Assembly (NCBI GenBank): GCA_964648695.1
Contig: CAZYLH010000068.1
Location: 1-5,565, forward strand
Direction: 5' to 3'
Length of the DNA: 5,565 nucleotides
From: UBA4292 sp964648695
GTDB lineage: Bacteria; Bacillota; Clostridia; Lachnospirales; Lachnospiraceae
The position numbers were made by a program, and so were the translations under genes. Below are positions 1 through 5,565 of this stretch, one piece after another. The first letter of the stretch is position 1. Each line of letters opens with the position of its first letter. The notes beneath the pieces were generated by a model, which was not told the origin of the DNA, searched no databases, and worked only from the letters and a program-made list of their open reading frames with translations.

Positions 1-836
<836 letters not shown>

Positions 837-848
837 GTTTGCTAAAAT

Positions 849-876
849 GGGACTGTTCTTTGGAGCAGTCCCTTTT
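849..876 (+). terminator. Intrinsic terminator of clpB
   Basis: A 10-bp stem (849-858 with 863-872, one G-U pair) closes a TTTG tetraloop and is followed by TTTT at 873-876. An AAAA tract at 844-847 precedes it. This is the usual shape of a Rho-independent terminator. It lies between the clpB stop and the ribosome binding site of the next gene, so it should insulate the dihydrofolate reductase gene from clpB heat-shock transcription. Confidence 0.85.
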
Positions 877-889
877 ATGGAGGAAGGAT

Positions 890-1405
890 ATGAACTTAAT
901 CGCAGCTGTTGATCAGAATTGGGGTATAGGATATAAGGGAAAGCTTCTGGTTCAAATCCCATTAGATCAGCAGATGTTTCGAAAGGACACCCTCGGGAAA
1001 ATCGTGGTGATGGGAAGAAAAACCTTTGAGAGCCTCCCCGGACAGCGCCCCTTAGACGGAAGAGTAAACATTGTCCTAAGCAGGGGGGCGGATTTTTCTC
1101 CAAAAGGAGTTATCGTTACAAGAAGTGTTGAGGAAACGCTTGGGGTTTTGGAAGATTATAAGAAAAAACACTATTCAGAAAGAGATATCTTTGTTGTGGG
1201 GGGAGAGCAGATATATGCGGCTTTTTTGCCCTACTGTGACACCGCTCATATCACGCAGATCGAATACAGCTATATCGCGGACAGACATATGGTAAATCTA
1301 AACGAACAGGATGACTGGGTAATGACGGATGAGAGCGATGAGCTGACATATTTTGATCTGATTTTTTATTTTCGCAAATTTAAGAGGATTGGTAAGGCAT
1401 TGTGA
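890..1405 (+). CDS. folA: Dihydrofolate reductase
   Basis: This cytosolic enzyme reduces dihydrofolate to tetrahydrofolate with NADPH, feeding thymidylate, purine and methionine synthesis. The protein is 171 residues, normal for bacterial chromosomal forms. The N-terminus MNLIAAVDQNWGIG is the first strand and Met20-type loop of the family. The catalytic acid (E. coli Asp27) is D26 in IPLD. The NADPH-binding motif VVMGRKTFESLPG follows, and FVVGGEQIY near residues 102-110 is the second conserved nucleotide-binding block. The usual Trp before the catalytic Asp is replaced by Val (V21), as I recall from some other Firmicute enzymes. The start at 890 is chosen because GGAGGAAGG at 879-887 sits at ideal distance; an upstream in-frame ATG at 839 would put the terminator hairpin in the coding region. 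No thyA is adjacent. It is the first gene of a probable three-gene unit, with a 61-base gap to the next gene and no terminator between them. Confidence 0.95.
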   Translation: MNLIAAVDQNWGIGYKGKLLVQIPLDQQMFRKDTLGKIVVMGRKTFESLPGQRPLDGRVNIVLSRGADFSPKGVIVTRSVEETLGVLEDYKKKHYSERDIFVVGGEQIYAAFLPYCDTAHITQIEYSYIADRHMVNLNEQDDWVMTDESDELTYFDLIFYFRKFKRIGKAL

Positions 1406-1466
1406 GTTTTTGTATCCGCAGGCTTTATCTTTGCGTGAGAAAACATAAAAGAAGGAGCGTAGGAAA

Positions 1467-2546
1467 GTGAAGAAAAAAGGAGTTAGAATATGCATCGGTG
1501 TGATGCTTTGCATTTTTCTTGCGCTCTTAACAGCAGCTTTAATATTTTATTTTGTTCAGATAAGCCCCCGCTTAAATGTCCTAAGAGCCATAGAGAAAGC
1601 TTTTATGGGAGATGAGGCGGGAGATGTTTTAGAGATCTTGCTAGGAGAAGATGGGGCGCTTAAACTTAGCACTGAGGAAGGCACCATGAGTGCTAGCTTA
1701 TCGTGGACGGATTCTGTCCTTGACGGGCTTAAATTTGGATACACGGAGGAGGGCTTATGGTTTTGTCCGGCATCTGTGAGCGAAAAAAATTATCTGCTAC
1801 CGTGGACGGATGATGTGGCGGAGCAGATTTCAGATAGTGATATTATTTCACTTCTTGGGCTGGATGATGAAGATAAAACAGTTTTAGCTGACGGGCTAGG
1901 GAGCCTAAAAACACTTTTTTTATCCGAGGATGAGAGTGACTTTTCCCCGACATTTTTAAATCGCCTGCTGGGACTTGAAGATCTTGAGGTTGACGTCTTG
2001 GAATTATATGAAAATATTGCTTTTAAAAAGGCGGGGACGGAAGGAATTGAGACAGAGGGCGAAACCTATTTATGTACAAAGTACATCTTAAATATCCCCG
2101 AAAATTATATCAGCCTGCTGTTTAACACAGATGGGGCGGGTAAAATACTAAATGTCTTAGGACGTGTTTTAGGGGATGCTTATGTAGAGGTGTATATCTG
2201 CGACTTGGAGCTTATAAGCATGAGTGTGGATACGAGTATAGAGCTTGAGGCTCTTTCTAATGTCCTTGATACGCTTAGCATGGATGAAATATCACTTCTT
2301 ACAGAGATAGACTTTAGTGAAGTCTCACTGCAGATAGATTTTTTAGCAGGCTCTGATGGGTATATGAATGCGTATATCTTACTAGGCCCTGATGGGGAGT
2401 GGCTTTCGGGCGATTTTAGCTTTGCTTTTTCAGATACGGAAGTTACATGGGAGTATGATAAAGAGCAGGAGTTTAACATATTTGAGGCAAGCCTTCTGGA
2501 ATTTTTGTGGGAGGTTGCAAAATGGAGGGTGCTGTTAGATGGCTAA
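1467..2546 (+). CDS. Membrane-anchored acidic protein of unknown function
   Basis: I do not recognise this 359-residue protein. It has a basic N-terminus (MKKKGVR) and then one hydrophobic segment at about residues 8-30. The rest is strongly acidic, with short alternating hydrophobic stretches that suggest many beta strands plus some helices. The likely topology is N-inside with the large domain outside the membrane. There is no lipobox: the Cys residues at 9 and 15 are not preceded by a suitable motif, and no clear signal-peptidase site follows the hydrophobic segment, so an uncleaved anchor is likely. Other Cys residues are at 100, 203 and 245. The start is GTG at 1467, supported by AAGGAG at 1452-1457 nine bases upstream; the first ATG in frame would cut off half the membrane segment. 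Its last codons carry the ribosome binding site of the methyltransferase gene and its stop overlaps that gene's start by 8 bases, so the two are probably translationally coupled. Confidence 0.85.
   Translation: MKKKGVRICIGVMLCIFLALLTAALIFYFVQISPRLNVLRAIEKAFMGDEAGDVLEILLGEDGALKLSTEEGTMSASLSWTDSVLDGLKFGYTEEGLWFCPASVSEKNYLLPWTDDVAEQISDSDIISLLGLDDEDKTVLADGLGSLKTLFLSEDESDFSPTFLNRLLGLEDLEVDVLELYENIAFKKAGTEGIETEGETYLCTKYILNIPENYISLLFNTDGAGKILNVLGRVLGDAYVEVYICDLELISMSVDTSIELEALSNVLDTLSMDEISLLTEIDFSEVSLQIDFLAGSDGYMNAYILLGPDGEWLSGDFSFAFSDTEVTWEYDKEQEFNIFEASLLEFLWEVAKWRVLLDG
2524..2529 (+). promoter_or_regulatory. Ribosome binding site of the DNA methyltransferase gene
   Basis: GGAGGG inside the end of the preceding gene lies 9 bases before ATG at 2539. 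It fixes the methyltransferase start there, in the frame that reads the conserved KWPGGKTGEL motif. The nearby ATG at 2523 and the frame starting at 2507 do not encode that motif. Confidence 0.7.
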
Positions 2547-3535
2547 GCCGCTTATCAAATGGCCGGGAGGAAAGACGGGAGAGCTNNNNNNNNNNNNNNN
2601 NNNNNNNNNNNNNNNNNNNNNNNNNNNNNNNNNNNNNNNNNNNNNNNNNNNNNNNNNNNNNNNNNNNNNNNNNNNNNNNNNNNNNGTCATATCCGCAAAT
2701 TTATGAGGCTTATATGACATATGTGAGAGGGGAGTGTGGTGAAACCGAGCTTTCCACACGCGTCTTAGAGGTGATAGAGGGGCGTTTTAAGAGTATTATG
2801 GAGTCTTTTACGCAGCCGCTTGTCTTATCACAGGAGCATCTAAAGGTGCAGCTTGTAAAAAATATCTCAGATAAGCTTCGGCGCATCGCGGTGCATGAAA
2901 AGAAAAACGGGCCGATGGGTGAGCGGGAGAGAGTGGATAATTTCATCACAGGCTTTACATCTGGCTATTATATGTATTTCAGGGACGTCTATAATGATAT
3001 TTGCCTTAACAGGGGTTCTTCGATGGGAGCGGCTTATAGCGCCGCCAATTTCTATTTTGTGAGGGAGTACTGTTATGGCTCCATGTTTCGCTACAACAGG
3101 GCGGGAGAGTTTAACGTGCCATACGGCGGAATCAGCTACAACCGCAAGAATATGCAGCTAAAGATTGACAATATCTTCAATGAGGATATAAAGCGCCTAT
3201 TCTCATGCACTCAGATCTATAATCAGGACTTTGAGGAATTTTTTAGAAATGCCGCGCCTAACGAGCGGGATTTTATCTTTCTAGATCCGCCGTATGATAC
3301 GGATTTTTCAAAATATGACGGAAATAATTTTACAAAGAAAGATCATGAGCGCTTAGCGCAGCTTCTTTCGCATACCCCGGCGAAGTTTTTACTCGTCATA
3401 AAAAATACAGAGTTTATCTACAGACTTTATAATAAGAATTTTAATATTCTGACATTTGAAAATAAGTATTCCTATAATGTGAAGAGCAGGAATGATAGAA
3501 ACGCGCAGCATCTTATTATCACGAATATGAGCTAG
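2539..3535 (+). CDS. Dam-like D12-class DNA adenine N6-methyltransferase, interrupted by an assembly gap
   Basis: This SAM-dependent enzyme methylates adenine N6 in a specific DNA site. Before the gap, 15 residues from ATG 2539 read MAKPLIKWPGGKTGE, the family's N-terminal motif X. After the gap the frame resumes at 2687 with 282 residues. These include RYNRAGEFNVPYGG (from 3089), matching the RYNxxGEFNVPFG block of E. coli Dam, and the catalytic DPPY at 3284-3295. A conserved end, RNDRNAQHLIITN, follows. The SAM-binding FxGxG motif should lie in the missing segment. The codon phases on the two sides fit one intact gene if the true gap is a multiple of three bases; the 100-N placeholder makes them look out of frame. 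The part after the gap alone is about as long as whole E. coli Dam, mainly because of roughly 100 extra, helix-rich residues before the YFRDVYND region. Target site unknown; GATC is only a guess. No restriction endonuclease is adjacent, so it may be solitary. Confidence 0.88.
2586..2685. other. Assembly gap of 100 N inside the methyltransferase gene
   Basis: Exactly 100 undetermined bases, the usual placeholder for a scaffold gap of unknown size. The flanking gene pieces need a real length divisible by three to stay in frame. By comparison with the family, the missing part should carry the SAM-binding FxGxG loop and following strands, perhaps 50-70 residues. Confidence 0.97.
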
Positions 3536-3548
3536 ACCTTTGTTTTGC

Positions 3549-3577
3549 TTGCTTTTTAGGTTTTCGGATGCTATAAT
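3549..3577 (+). promoter_or_regulatory. Sigma-A promoter of the coiled-coil protein gene
   Basis: A perfect -10 TATAAT (3572-3577) is preceded by TG at 3569-3570, an extended -10. A weak -35 TTGCTT (3549-3554) lies 17 bases upstream. Transcription would start near 3584, giving a leader of about 60 bases. No terminator was found between the methyltransferase stop at 3535 and this promoter, so some read-through from the upstream unit is possible. Confidence 0.75.
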
Positions 3578-3633
3578 GGCGATATAAGCGTCAAAGGGAC
3601 ATGAGGGTTTTTCTGGCGCAAAAAATAAGTATT

Positions 3634-3638
3634 GGAGG
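3634..3638 (+). promoter_or_regulatory. Ribosome binding site deciding the start of the coiled-coil protein
   Basis: GGAGG is 7 bases before ATG 3646 but only 1 base before ATG 3640, and the in-frame ATG at 3601 has no comparable site. This selects 3646 as the start. Confidence 0.75.
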
Positions 3639-3645
3639 TATGAGT

Positions 3646-4068
3646 ATGGCATTTTTTGACAAGCTTCAGGAAGTTGCAAAGACGATTGGGGAAAAAACCA
3701 CAGAGACCGTGAAGGTTGTGGGAGATATGACCAGCGAGGCAGTGGAGATCACAAAGCAGAAAGCAAAAATATCTCAGGAAAAATCCGCCATTCTTGATCT
3801 GAAAAAGCAGATAGGTGAGATTATCTGGAATAGATATGTGCAAAACCAGGAGATGGACGAGGAGATTGCAGCGCGGTGTGAGGCTATCAAAGAGCATTGT
3901 GCACAGATTTCTGCCTGTGAGGAGGAGATTAACAACATAAAGGGCAGAACGGCAAGCGTAAACGAGGTGCCTGAGGAAAAGGAGCCCTGTACGGAAGCGG
4001 CAGAAGAGTGCTCTGAGACCTGCGCGGAAGAAAAAACAGAGTGTGCTGATGAGTTTACTCAGGAATAA
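3646..4068 (+). CDS. Small coiled-coil protein with cysteine-bearing acidic C-terminus
   Basis: The product is 140 residues with no signal peptide or membrane segment, so it is probably cytoplasmic. The start MAFFDKLQEVAKTIGEKTTE and the long helical middle resemble a Firmicute family of small proteins that begin MAFFDKL, contain a central IGxxxxxxY coiled-coil unit (here IGEIIWNRY, 56-64) and often end in a CxxC zinc ribbon. Here the ribbon is absent. From about residue 105 the tail is a Glu-rich stretch with Cys at 115, 122, 126 and 133; three more Cys lie in the helix at 78, 85 and 91. Predicted coiled coil covers about 30-100. Function is unknown for the family as far as I know. The gene has its own promoter and a terminator, so it seems to be a single-gene unit. 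The start at 3646 follows the position of GGAGG; adding two residues (3640) cannot be excluded. Confidence 0.85.
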   Translation: MAFFDKLQEVAKTIGEKTTETVKVVGDMTSEAVEITKQKAKISQEKSAILDLKKQIGEIIWNRYVQNQEMDEEIAARCEAIKEHCAQISACEEEINNIKGRTASVNEVPEEKEPCTEAAEECSETCAEEKTECADEFTQE

Positions 4069-4124
4069 TCTTAAGATAATCCTGAAATAAGGATTGGCAA
4101 AACTGCCTGTTTTGCGTTAGGATT
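4068..4124 (+). other. Cluster of small inverted repeats in the 3' region of the coiled-coil gene
   Basis: From the stop codon onward there is a 10-base palindrome ATCTTAAGAT (4068-4077), and a 6-bp hairpin AATCCT/AGGATT (4078-4083 with 4090-4095). A 7-bp hairpin GCAAAAC/GTTTTGC (4097-4103 with 4109-4115) follows. A second AGGATT copy at 4119-4124 could pair with the same AATCCT. None is followed by a T-run, so these are not terminators. The rest of the gap up to 4165 shows nothing I can name. Confidence 0.45.
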
Positions 4125-4161
4125 AGATGAATTGGTAATCATTGCAAGTTAATTTTAATAG

Positions 4162-4210
4162 AAAAGAAGGACCTTGGGCTTATTTTTAACCCATCGTCCT
4201 TCCTTTTTTT
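4162..4210. terminator. Bidirectional intrinsic terminator between convergent genes
   Basis: Arms GAAGGAC (4166-4172) and GTCCTTC (4196-4202) enclose an inner stem TGGG/CCCA (4175-4178 with 4190-4193) topped by TTA/TAA around TTTT. On the + strand the stem is followed by seven Ts (4204-4210), and on the - strand by TTTTC from 4165. It can end both the coiled-coil gene and the convergent amidohydrolase-like gene, whose stop is 13 bases away. Confidence 0.88.
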
Positions 4211-4222
4211 GGCTATGTTTTT

Positions 4223-5422
4223 TTATTTTCTGTAGAGAACCTCATCGTCCTTTATGGTCATAAGTACATTTATATTTTGAATGTTTGCATCTGAAAGCTC
4301 AAGAGGGTTTTTATCAAGGACAACAAAATCCGCGCGCTTGCCGGGCGTTAGGCTTCCCTTGCTTAAGTCCTCGCCGAGCTGATAGGTGGCAAAAAGGGTG
4401 AGGGCGTTTACCGCCTGGTCGGAGTTAATGCTCTGGTCAAGCCCAAGCGTGTGACCGGAGCGCATCACGCGGTTGCAGGCGATGTGCATGGTGGCGATCA
4501 TATCAGGCACGATAAAACCGGTGTCATGCTGCATGGAAAATGCCATTCCCCTTCTCACAATGGAGCGAAGAGGATAGATATTATCAGCCGCGTCTTGGCT
4601 TAGATTTTTTGCGTAATATTCTCCGTTGTAAAATACATTGTCGTGGGTAAAGCATGGGGTAAAGCCAAGGCTTTGAAGCTTTGTGAGGTAATCTGTCGGA
4701 ATATGAGCACAGCCGCAAAGCAGAGGACGAAGATCCTCATAAATTTTAGGCTTTTCTAGACCATCCTCATCTGTCTTTGAGCCGTTTACTAAAATGAGCG
4801 CGTTCCAGTATCCATCAATCACCTTTTTTAACGCTTTCTCAGAGTTTACCTCCACGGCTGTCTGCCAGTGATTTTTTATGCTTCTTGCAAAAATAGACAC
4901 CACGGTCTCATCATCCGTCATCTCATCTATCATAACGGAAAGCCCTGCAAGGCGTATATGAGAGGAGTATTCGTTATGAACGGGCATAACCTCTGGGAGA
5001 AGATCGGCGGCGTCCTGCCTTAGATAGACCGGTATGTCTATTAAGATAGCGCCTGCCTCATCCGCTTTTTTAAGGATTTCATAGTCCTCGCGGCTTGTCC
5101 TTGCGTTAGCGGCGGTGGTGATGCCAAAGCTGGCGTAGGCAGAGCAGACCTGTGAGAGGGCGGTGTTTAGATCACCCACCTCGGGCTTTTCTTTAAGGAG
5201 ATTTCTTGCTCTATCTAAAATGCTGCTGTAGGTCTCCACAAAGCCTGGGAGCAAAAGGCCGCCTTTTAGGTCAATAATCTGTGCGTCCGGAGCGATATCC
5301 TGAAGTATGAATTCATCTGCGGATGCTGTGATTTGTCCGTCGGTGACTAAAAGAGCCTTCATTGTCGGGATTTTTTTGTCAAGCGTTAAATATTTACCGT
5401 TTTTATAGATTGTCTGCTTCAT
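4223..5422 (-). CDS. YtcJ-like amidohydrolase-family protein lacking the metal-binding histidines (probable pseudoenzyme)
   Basis: The 399-residue protein follows the Amidohydro_3 (YtcJ-like) plan. It has an N-terminal beta-sandwich strand set (1-55), GGLLLPGF at 54-61, the barrel with FGITTA at 99-104, and RLAGLSVMID at 157-166. The C-terminal part contains SMQHDT (296-301), CNRVMRSG and GKRADFVVLDKNPLE, which returns to the sandwich domain. Active relatives have HxH after PGF(I/V)(D/E)S; here these positions are Y65 and S67. The later conserved His positions, as I align them, are E191, G237 and N262. Only the barrel-end Asp (D300) remains. It is also shorter than the usual 530-560 residues, with segments missing after the first strand and after residue 166. 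The frame is intact, so it seems maintained. Start 5422 follows AAGGAGG at 5429-5435; the frame extends upstream only through tRNA sequence. It begins 31 bases after the tRNA terminator with no clear promoter. Family assignment is confident; lack of catalysis is inferred. Confidence 0.88.
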   Translation of the reverse strand: MKQTIYKNGKYLTLDKKIPTMKALLVTDGQITASADEFILQDIAPDAQIIDLKGGLLLPGFVETYSSILDRARNLLKEKPEVGDLNTALSQVCSAYASFGITTAANARTSREDYEILKKADEAGAILIDIPVYLRQDAADLLPEVMPVHNEYSSHIRLAGLSVMIDEMTDDETVVSIFARSIKNHWQTAVEVNSEKALKKVIDGYWNALILVNGSKTDEDGLEKPKIYEDLRPLLCGCAHIPTDYLTKLQSLGFTPCFTHDNVFYNGEYYAKNLSQDAADNIYPLRSIVRRGMAFSMQHDTGFIVPDMIATMHIACNRVMRSGHTLGLDQSINSDQAVNALTLFATYQLGEDLSKGSLTPGKRADFVVLDKNPLELSDANIQNINVLMTIKDDEVLYRK

Positions 5423-5428
5423 ATCATT

Positions 5429-5435
5429 CCTCCTT
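5429..5435 (-). promoter_or_regulatory. Ribosome binding site of the amidohydrolase-like gene
   Basis: On the - strand AAGGAGG lies 6 bases before ATG at 5422, the only well-placed site in this frame, and so excludes the longer frame that runs back into the tRNA gene. Confidence 0.8.
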
Positions 5436-5450
5436 TTACTTCCATATGTC

Positions 5451-5483
5451 AAAGCGGGGGAAGTCCTTTCGGACCTCCCCCGC
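5451..5483 (-). terminator. Hairpin terminator of the tRNA-Gly transcript
   Basis: A 13-bp stem pairs 5454-5466 with 5471-5483 and is very GC-rich. Read on the - strand it is perfect apart from one G-U pair, with a GAAA tetraloop; on the + strand that pair would be an A-C mismatch. This marks it as a - strand RNA structure. Only TTT follows before GAC, so the U-tract is short and some read-through into the amidohydrolase-like gene is likely. Confidence 0.8.
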
Positions 5484-5491
5484 CTAAAGAG

Positions 5492-5564
5492 AGCGCGAGA
5501 CGGGACTCGAACCCGCGACCCCAACCTTGGCAAGGTTGTACTCCACCAACTGAGCCACTCGCGC
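5492..5564 (-). tRNA. tRNA-Gly with anticodon GCC
   Basis: This is a full 73-base cloverleaf on the - strand, reading glycine codons GGC and GGU. The acceptor stem is GCGCGAG/CTCGCGC (7 bp). The D arm is GCTC/GAGT. The anticodon stem CAACC/GGTTG encloses TTGCCAA, with anticodon GCC at 5531-5529. The T arm is GCGGG/CCCGT with loop TTCGAGT. The discriminator base is U, as expected for bacterial glycine tRNAs. The 3' CCA is not encoded (CTC follows), so it must be added by the CCA-adding enzyme. Its promoter and any neighbouring tRNA genes would be beyond the right edge, one base away. Confidence 0.97.
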
Positions 5565-5565
5565 A

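Noticed and set aside
839..889. A 17-residue N-terminal extension of dihydrofolate reductase from ATG 839
   Set aside because: It would encode the clpB terminator hairpin and has no ribosome binding site; the family N-terminus begins at 890.
1467..1560. Lipoprotein signal in the membrane-anchored protein
   Set aside because: Neither Cys 9 nor Cys 15 is preceded by a lipobox, and both lie within or before the hydrophobic core.
1702..1820. Internal repeat suggested by SWTD and PWTD with shared GTGGACGGAT bases
   Set aside because: The similarity covers only a few residues and does not extend to either side.
2507..2585. Start of the methyltransferase at ATG 2507
   Set aside because: That frame reads a meaningless peptide before the gap; the conserved KWPGGK motif is in the frame of ATG 2539.
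3601..3645. Start of the coiled-coil protein at ATG 3601
   Set aside because: No ribosome binding site; GGAGG at 3634-3638 would lie within the coding region and fits ATG 3646.
2507..3645. A restriction-modification system around the methyltransferase
   Set aside because: No endonuclease gene is adjacent: the neighbours are an acidic membrane protein and a promoter region followed by the coiled-coil gene.
3389..3897. Minus-strand open frames opposite the methyltransferase end and the coiled-coil gene
   Set aside because: No ribosome binding sites, low-complexity or family-free peptides, and they are antisense to well-supported genes.
5447..5452. Perfect TTGACA on the - strand as a promoter for the amidohydrolase-like gene
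   Set aside because: The best -10 at a proper distance (AATGAT) overlaps the start codon region, so transcripts would begin inside the gene.
5423..5533. A 37-residue N-terminal extension of the amidohydrolase-like protein
   Set aside because: It translates the tRNA-Gly gene and its terminator; the good ribosome binding site and family-like start are at 5422.

Overview
The window looks like a stretch of ordinary chromosome from a low-to-moderate-GC Firmicute, most likely a clostridium of the Lachnospiraceae type. This rests on purine-rich GGAGG-type ribosome binding sites before every gene, extended -10 promoters (TGnTATAAT-like), stem-loop/T-run terminators, a tRNA gene without an encoded CCA end, and the style of the proteins. 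No phage, transposon or CRISPR signature was seen. The sequence is a draft assembly: exactly 100 Ns sit inside one gene.

Layout, left to right. Positions 1-836 (+) hold the C-terminal third of the disaggregase ClpB. A strong terminator follows at once. A good promoter lies across the end of clpB, placed so that its transcripts would start inside that terminator hairpin. It appears to serve a three-gene run on the + strand: dihydrofolate reductase (890-1405), an unrecognised membrane-anchored acidic protein (1467-2546), and a Dam-like D12-class adenine DNA methyltransferase (2539-3535) that overlaps the preceding gene by 8 bases and contains the N gap. A second promoter with a perfect extended -10 (3549-3577) drives a small coiled-coil protein with a cysteine-bearing acidic tail (3646-4068). 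Its 3' region holds small hairpins and then a bidirectional terminator shared with the convergent gene.

On the - strand, read from the right edge, are a complete tRNA-Gly(GCC) (5492-5564), its hairpin terminator, and then within 31 bases a 399-residue protein of the YtcJ-like amidohydrolase family (4223-5422). This protein has lost nearly all the metal-binding residues of the family and is shorter than usual, so it may be a pseudoenzyme.

How the genes work together: only the dihydrofolate reductase / membrane protein / methyltransferase run looks like a transcription unit. Folate reduction and SAM-dependent DNA methylation both draw on one-carbon metabolism, but the sequence does not show that the pairing is functional. 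I do not see a clearly new multi-gene system. The items most worth a second look are the degenerate amidohydrolase, the promoter-inside-terminator arrangement, the enlarged methyltransferase with its uncharacterised partner, and the regularly spaced cysteines of the coiled-coil protein.
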